From CAYLNH01 sp964384625 (GTDB lineage Bacteria > Verrucomicrobiota > Lentisphaeria > JABSQK01): a DNA stretch of 16,525 nucleotides. Position 1 is the first letter of the stretch. Each line of letters starts with the position of its first letter. The notes beneath the pieces were generated by a model. The model made no database searches, was not told where the DNA came from, and was given only the letters and a program-made list of their open reading frames with translations. Positions 12,774 to 16,525 of the stretch are shown here, piece by piece. The position numbers and the translations under genes are program-made. Where the stretch lies: contig CAYLNH010000159.1 of assembly GCA_964384625.1 (NCBI GenBank), forward strand, positions 1-16,525, given 5' to 3'.

Positions 12774-13904
12774 ATGAGACGGTTCGCCTTGGCCGCTTTC
12801 GCCGCCACGCCGTTGTTGCTGGCCTGGCTGCTGCGGGTGTCGGGATTATCAACGTCGGTGTTCAGTTGGGTGTGGTCGCTGGTGGCGTTGGTTCTCCAGG
12901 TGTGCATGTTGCGGCTGCCGCTGACGCTGGCGGAACAGGAATTCGCCGCGGCCGCGCCGGAGGTGCGCGCCAGGGCTGAGGAGATCCCGTCGAGCTGGGT
13001 CTGGGATCGCTGGGCGGCCCTGTTGTTCGCCGTCGCCCTCGCCGTTCTGCTGGTTGCGGGACGGTCGCTGCAGCAACCGCTGGTCTGGTGGCGGGCCGTC
13101 CTGTGGTGTGTGTCCGCCCTGGCCGGCATCAGCCTGATCATCGGCAAACGGGACAGCGGCACGGCCCGCCGGCAATTGCCGCAGGGGCACGCCAGAGGGC
13201 CGATTTTCGCGGTGGCCGTGGCGCTGGCGGTCCTGCATTTCTTCATCATCTTCCTTGTCTTCCTGCTGATCTTCAAAGAGCGGACGCTGGCAACAGACGC
13301 CGTCAACCGTCCCGGCTGGCTGATCTTCGGTTCGCTGCCGGGGCATGTTGCAACGGCGACGGTGACAACCGCCGCCCGCGGCGCCCTGGTCTTTGTCGTT
13401 CCGGCCTGGCTCCTCGCCTGGGTCGGCCGCATCCGGAACCGTTGGAGGCTTTTCCGGCCGCTGCTGGCGCTGGTGACGATCTTGCTGGCGCCGGCGGCCG
13501 CGACGGCGGTCATCTCGCTGACTCGCTGGCAGGATGACCCGCTTGCGGCTTACAGCCTGGCGATCGTGGTTATGCTGGCGGCGATCTGGTTCTACGTCCT
13601 GCGGCTGCACCTCGGCCGCAAGGACATCCGCCGGATCGCCGGCCGGCTCTATCGCTACGTGTTCTACAGTTGCGTTGTCACATCCATTCTGGCCACAGTC
13701 GGGGGCATCCTGACCTACGGCACCAAGGGGGTTGAGGCCTACGGCGGGGCCGCCAACAACATCTGTCGGCTGGCCTTTGTGACGTCCGCATCCATGTGGC
13801 TGATCTGGCTGTGGCCGGTTCTGATTCAGCTCTATTACGACTACGACTTTCCGGACTTGCGACGGGCGCTGGAGCCGGAGTTCCGGGATCAGCAGAGCTG
13901 GTAG
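12774..13904 (+). CDS. Polytopic membrane protein of unknown function (about ten TM segments)
   Basis: 376 residues, not recognised. The ATG at 12774 follows AAGGAGGA (12763-12770), only three bases away, a strong but close Shine-Dalgarno. Hydrophobic segments lie at about 4-21, 26-47, 78-96, 105-123, 145-167, 198-218, 228-247, 258-277, 294-313 and 332-353. Positively charged loops occur at about 125-142 (KRDSGTARRQ) and 219-227 (RIRNRWRLF). The short acidic C-terminus DYDFPDLRRALEPEF is probably cytoplasmic. No conserved transporter or enzyme motif is visible. The gene starts 44 bases after the FHA-PEGA gene and is likely co-transcribed with it, so the two may act together at the membrane. 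A hairpin follows the stop codon. Confidence 0.85.
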   Translation: MRRFALAAFAATPLLLAWLLRVSGLSTSVFSWVWSLVALVLQVCMLRLPLTLAEQEFAAAAPEVRARAEEIPSSWVWDRWAALLFAVALAVLLVAGRSLQQPLVWWRAVLWCVSALAGISLIIGKRDSGTARRQLPQGHARGPIFAVAVALAVLHFFIIFLVFLLIFKERTLATDAVNRPGWLIFGSLPGHVATATVTTAARGALVFVVPAWLLAWVGRIRNRWRLFRPLLALVTILLAPAAATAVISLTRWQDDPLAAYSLAIVVMLAAIWFYVLRLHLGRKDIRRIAGRLYRYVFYSCVVTSILATVGGILTYGTKGVEAYGGAANNICRLAFVTSASMWLIWLWPVLIQLYYDYDFPDLRRALEPEFRDQQSW

Positions 13905-13935
13905 CTGCCCGGGAGGCGGGAATGGGGGCGGCCGA

Positions 13936-13963
13936 GGTGCAGCCGTCAGACCTCTGATGCACC
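13936..13963. terminator. Hairpin between convergent membrane-protein genes
   Basis: GGTGCA (13936-13941) pairs with TGCACC (13958-13963). Inside, TCAGA (13946-13950) pairs with TCTGA (13953-13957), leaving GCCG as a one-sided bulge. It lies 31 bases after the plus-strand stop and 59 bases after the minus-strand stop, where a shared terminator would be expected. There is no T-tract on either side. Confidence 0.4.
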
Positions 13964-14022
13964 CGGCAGCCAGACTTGTGCGGCCGCGGGGTGGGGCGGG
14001 AGACATTTCGCCGACGTTGACG

Positions 14023-14817
14023 CTATCCCTGCATCGAGCCGAGTACGAGGAAGAATCCGGCGTTGGCCAGGGCCGTCAGGACGAGAGACAGGATGTAGGC
14101 GACCACCGACAGGACGAACTCGCGTTCATAGATGATCAGGACGGCAATCGGACCGGTCAGGAAGACGCCGAACAGCAGCAGCAGACCGATCTCACCGACG
14201 ACGCTGATGGCGCCGGCGCTGCCGACAAACACGATCGCCACCAGGATCAGCTCCAGGATGCCCGTTTTGACGGCATCCGAGACATGACCTTTGAAACGCA
14301 TCAGGTGGGTGGAGATATGCAGGAAAATCACGTGCAGTACAAACAGCATCGCCGCCCAGATGGTGATCGTCCCGCCGCCGGTGTTCAGCAGGTAATCCAG
14401 CAGGGGCACGCGTTGGCGGATCGTCTCCCAGGCCCCGGGCTGTTCGAATGTCGTCCCGGCCCCGCCAGTGTCGTCGTCGTCCTTGCGGTCTTTACTCTTG
14501 CTGTCGTCACGGCGGGCGGCTTCCCGGCGCCGGGATTTTCTTTTCTCGCGCAATTCCTCGATGTACTCCTGGTCCCGTTCCGACAGCTCGTTGAGCGGGA
14601 TTTCGACGATGGCTTTCGTCTTGGTCCGGCGGATGCGGACCTTGCCGAAACGCACGGAGACGAAGTCGCCTTCGACCGTCTTGCCGTCATGGCTTTCCCA
14701 GGTTCGTGCGGTTGCCGCGGTGGACAGGAGGAAGAGGACCGCGGCAAGTGCCGCCGCCGGCAGTACAGCACGGCGGAGGCCGCCGGTGAAACCATTGATC
14801 GCTGACGCCACCCTCAT
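14023..14817 (-). CDS. SHD1-domain protein with signal sequence and about four TM segments
   Basis: 264 residues from the ATG at 14817. This start is chosen because it opens a normal signal peptide (LRRAVLPAAALAAVLFLLSTAATA, likely cut after Ala37) and leaves a candidate promoter just upstream. The open frame continues to 14994 and includes another ATG at 14859. Residues about 38-82 are an SHD1 (SLA1 homology domain 1) module: RTWESHDGKTVEGDFVSV, KVRIRR, then VEIPLNELSERDQEYIEEL. This small beta-barrel is common in secreted planctomycete-type proteins and of unclear role there. A highly charged linker (88-116) follows, then hydrophobic segments at about 150-170, 187-205, 207-226 and 233-258. 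The signal peptide followed by TM helices suggests the SHD1 domain faces outward. It converges on the FHA-PEGA/ten-TM pair; function unknown. Confidence 0.82.
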   Translation of the reverse strand: MRVASAINGFTGGLRRAVLPAAALAAVLFLLSTAATARTWESHDGKTVEGDFVSVRFGKVRIRRTKTKAIVEIPLNELSERDQEYIEELREKRKSRRREAARRDDSKSKDRKDDDDTGGAGTTFEQPGAWETIRQRVPLLDYLLNTGGGTITIWAAMLFVLHVIFLHISTHLMRFKGHVSDAVKTGILELILVAIVFVGSAGAISVVGEIGLLLLFGVFLTGPIAVLIIYEREFVLSVVAYILSLVLTALANAGFFLVLGSMQG

Positions 14818-15010
14818 GGTAGGACCCACTTGTGGAATGAGTAAAAACTCCCGAACCATAGCGATTTCCGGCCGGTTTACAAGATGATCCGGCGGACCTC
14901 CAAAGGGCCGTGCCAAGCCGGAGTGCGGCCGCGGAAAGCGGGCGACCGGCGTTGCAGCAGGCGTGCTTGTCGGTATGTTGTGAGGGTCTTTCAAGCGTGG
15001 AGAGATGATT
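14818..15010. other. Divergent intergenic region between SHD1 and GH32 genes
   Basis: 193 bases between divergent genes. The minus-strand promoter candidate is listed separately. For the plus strand, TTGCAG (14952-14957), a 16-base spacer and TATGTT (14974-14979) lie about 30 bases upstream of the GH32 start and could be its promoter, but the -35 match is poor. A short GAGT-AAAA-ACTC inverted repeat at 14839-14850 sits in the SHD1 leader. No gene is seen. Confidence 0.4.
14855..14882 (-). promoter_or_regulatory. Candidate promoter for the SHD1 gene
   Basis: On the minus strand TTGTAA (14882-14877) is followed after 16 bases by TATGGT (14860-14855), leaving about 38 bases to the chosen start codon. 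Both boxes match the sigma70 consensus at about four of six positions. The -10 box overlaps the alternative ATG at 14859, which supports the later start. By-eye match only. Confidence 0.28.
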
Positions 15011-16381
15011 ATGTCCCAGGACGCGATTCAGAAAGCGATGGACGCCGTCGCCGCCGCTGAGGCCGCTGCCGCTGCCGATCTCCGCCGCCCGGTCTGCCAT
15101 TTCCGCCCCCCGGCCCAGTGGCTGAACGATCCCAACGGTCCGCTGTTTTTTGACGGGCACTATCATGTTTTCTACCAGCACAATCCCTATGGCGACAACT
15201 GGGGTCACATGCATTGGGGCCATGCCCGCAGTACGGATCTGATCCACTGGGAGCATCTGCCCATCGCCCTCGCACCCGACCACGACGCCGGCGAGGAGCA
15301 TTGTTATTCCGGCTGCGCCACCCGCAATGCCGCCGGCGATCCGATGATCTTCTATACCAGCGTCGGTTTCGACGGGGATGCCGGCCGCCCGTTTGAACAG
15401 TGGGGCGCTGTTTCGCATGACGGCATGACGACCTGGAAACGGCTGGCGCAGAACCCGTTGATCACAGTCAGCCCGTCGGGCGCGCCCGCCTTCGGCGCCA
15501 AAATGCGCGACCCGTTTGTCTTTCACGAAGAGGACCGCACCTTTATGGTTTGCGGCGCCGACCTCGACGGCAAGCCCGTCATCCCGTTGTTCGAGGCGAC
15601 CACCGGCGACCTGACGCAATGGGAGTATCGCGGTCTCGTCTATGAGACGACAGCCGATCACCTGCGGTTTCCCGAATGTCCCAATTTCTTCCGGCTCGGC
15701 GACAAGTGGGTGTTGATCACGTCCCCGCACGGCCCAATGCCGGCGATGGTCGGCGAGTTCAATCTGGAAACGCTGAGGTTTGAACCCGAGACCGAGGCGC
15801 TGTTGGATGTCGGCAGCCAGTTTTATGCGTCGAACATCCTGTTCGATCCCAAGAGCCGGCACGTGCTGCTGGGTTGGATTCGCGGCTGGGAGCCCGGCCA
15901 CGGCTGGAACGGCTGTCTCGGCATTCCCAGGGTGCTGTCGCTGGATACGCAGAACCGGCTGATTCAGGATTTCGTTCCGGAACTCCAGGCGCTTCACGGC
16001 ACGTCCATGCTGAAGGCGTCCGCCGTGGTCGACGGTGAACTCGTCCTCGGTGAATTGTCCGGGGACTGCCTGGAGATCATTGTCGACTACGATCCCGGAG
16101 ACGCCGCGGAATTTGGTCTGGTGGTTGGCGGGGCGCGTTTGTCGTGTGATCGTCGAGTGCTCGAGGTCGCGGGTCAGCAGGTTCAGGTCGACCTGGGTGA
16201 GGACCCCCTGCGGCTGCACCTCGTGCTCGACAAGTCCGTTCTGGAGGTGATTGTCGAGACACGACAGAGCGTCACCGCGGTGTTGCCCGCCGCCGAGATG
16301 TCCGACGTCCGGTTCTTCTCCCGCGGCGGCAACGCCCGCATCCTGTTCTTGGAAGGCTGGGAGCTTAAACCCATCTGGTGA
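15011..16381 (+). CDS. Glycoside hydrolase family 32 (beta-fructofuranosidase/sucrose-6-phosphate hydrolase type)
   Basis: 456 residues from the ATG at 15011; GGAGA (14999-15003) is seven bases upstream, whereas the ATG at 15005 would touch the SD. It hydrolyses beta-fructosides such as sucrose, sucrose-6-phosphate or fructans, retaining configuration. All three catalytic signatures of the five-bladed propeller are present: WLNDPNGP with nucleophile Asp40, MRDPFVF with Asp167, and FPECPNFF with acid/base Glu222. The C-terminal beta-sandwich runs from about residue 335 and ends in FFSRGGNARI, with VLEVIV typical of the family. No signal peptide is seen; the Ala-rich N-terminus (MDAVAAAEAAAAADLRRP) is helical, so the enzyme is likely cytoplasmic. 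No sugar transporter, fructokinase or regulator gene is adjacent, so the exact substrate cannot be inferred. Confidence 0.93.
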   Translation: MSQDAIQKAMDAVAAAEAAAAADLRRPVCHFRPPAQWLNDPNGPLFFDGHYHVFYQHNPYGDNWGHMHWGHARSTDLIHWEHLPIALAPDHDAGEEHCYSGCATRNAAGDPMIFYTSVGFDGDAGRPFEQWGAVSHDGMTTWKRLAQNPLITVSPSGAPAFGAKMRDPFVFHEEDRTFMVCGADLDGKPVIPLFEATTGDLTQWEYRGLVYETTADHLRFPECPNFFRLGDKWVLITSPHGPMPAMVGEFNLETLRFEPETEALLDVGSQFYASNILFDPKSRHVLLGWIRGWEPGHGWNGCLGIPRVLSLDTQNRLIQDFVPELQALHGTSMLKASAVVDGELVLGELSGDCLEIIVDYDPGDAAEFGLVVGGARLSCDRRVLEVAGQQVQVDLGEDPLRLHLVLDKSVLEVIVETRQSVTAVLPAAEMSDVRFFSRGGNARILFLEGWELKPIW

Positions 16382-16404
16382 GCACGGTTTTTGCCGGGCG
16401 CACG

Positions 16405-16525
16405 TCAGTTCTGTAGGTCATCCCTTCGTGTTGTGGCAAGAGCCGCATCATCGCGCCGGAACGTTCGCCAGTCCAGCCACCGGCGGCCAAACGTCGCAAA
16501 CACGTCGTAATTCAGCGCCATTCTT
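16405..16525 (-). CDS. Possible 3' end of a minus-strand gene (partial)
   Basis: The minus strand is open from the window edge to a TGA at 16407-16405, about 39 codons. It includes MALNYDVFATFGRRWLDWRT followed by FRRDDAALATTRRDDLQN. It is not recognised. It would converge on the GH32 gene with a 23-base gap. The aromatic and arginine-rich sequence is plausible as a protein end, but it is short and could be chance. It may begin at the ATG at 16521 or continue beyond the window. Confidence 0.3.
   Translation of the reverse strand, partial: RMALNYDVFATFGRRWLDWRTFRRDDAALATTRRDDLQN

Noticed and set aside
11065..12852. 595-codon minus-strand open frame opposite the FHA-PEGA gene
   Set aside because: Longer than the real gene but antisense to unmistakable FHA and PEGA motifs; its composition is typical of a mirror frame.
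12849..14006. 385-codon minus-strand open frame opposite the ten-TM gene
   Set aside because: Pro/Arg/Gln-rich mirror of hydrophobic codons; the plus strand has a strong Shine-Dalgarno and regular membrane segments.

Overview
The window is 16.5 kb of GC-rich bacterial chromosome, densely coded on both strands. Several families point to the Planctomycetota/Verrucomicrobiota/Lentisphaerota (PVC) group or a close relative: a secreted prenyltransferase/squalene-oxidase-repeat protein preceded by a Gln-rich protein tail, an SHD1-domain membrane protein, an FHA-PEGA membrane protein and an MFS-HEAT fusion. The assignment rests on domain content and style, not on a phylogenetic marker, so it is tentative. 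No rRNA, tRNA, CRISPR array or intact transposase was seen.

Layout. 1-1466 (+): the end of a Gln-rich gene, then an exported alpha/alpha-toroid protein. 1521-1552: a strong hairpin between convergent genes. 1579-3802 (-): ilvB-ilvN, the two subunits of acetolactate synthase, with the ilvN ribosome binding site overlapping the ilvB stop codon. 3803-4229: an AT-richer gap holding a candidate ilvB promoter. 4230-4724 (-): a short, single-domain asparaginase-like protein. 4725-5361: a scar-like region with a degenerate heptad repeat, an orphan ORF, an element-like motif and the remnant of a tyrosine recombinase. 5362-6912 (+): an AAA-like ATPase fused to a PD-(D/E)XK nuclease-like domain. 6913-7258: no gene seen.

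7259-10865 (-): an MFS transporter with a HEAT-repeat tail, followed one base later by a MoeB/ThiF-type adenylyltransferase fused to a rhodanese domain. These two form a tightly coupled operon. 11149-13904 (+): an FHA-TM-poly(Asp)-PEGA protein, then a protein with about ten membrane segments. 14023-14817 (-): a secreted/membrane SHD1 protein, converging on the previous pair. 15011-16381 (+): a cytoplasmic glycoside hydrolase family 32 enzyme. 16405-16525 (-): possibly the 3' end of another gene.

How the parts work together. IlvB and IlvN catalyse the first committed step of branched-chain amino acid synthesis. The MoeB-rhodanese protein would activate the C-terminus of a small sulfur-carrier protein and supply sulfur. 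GH32 hydrolyses beta-fructosides such as sucrose. The FHA-PEGA, multi-TM and SHD1 proteins look like envelope proteins of unknown job. The most unusual signals are the SHD1-like module shared by two neighbouring membrane proteins, the MFS-HEAT fusion, the heptad repeat placed at two gene starts, and the nuclease-ATPase beside a broken integrase.
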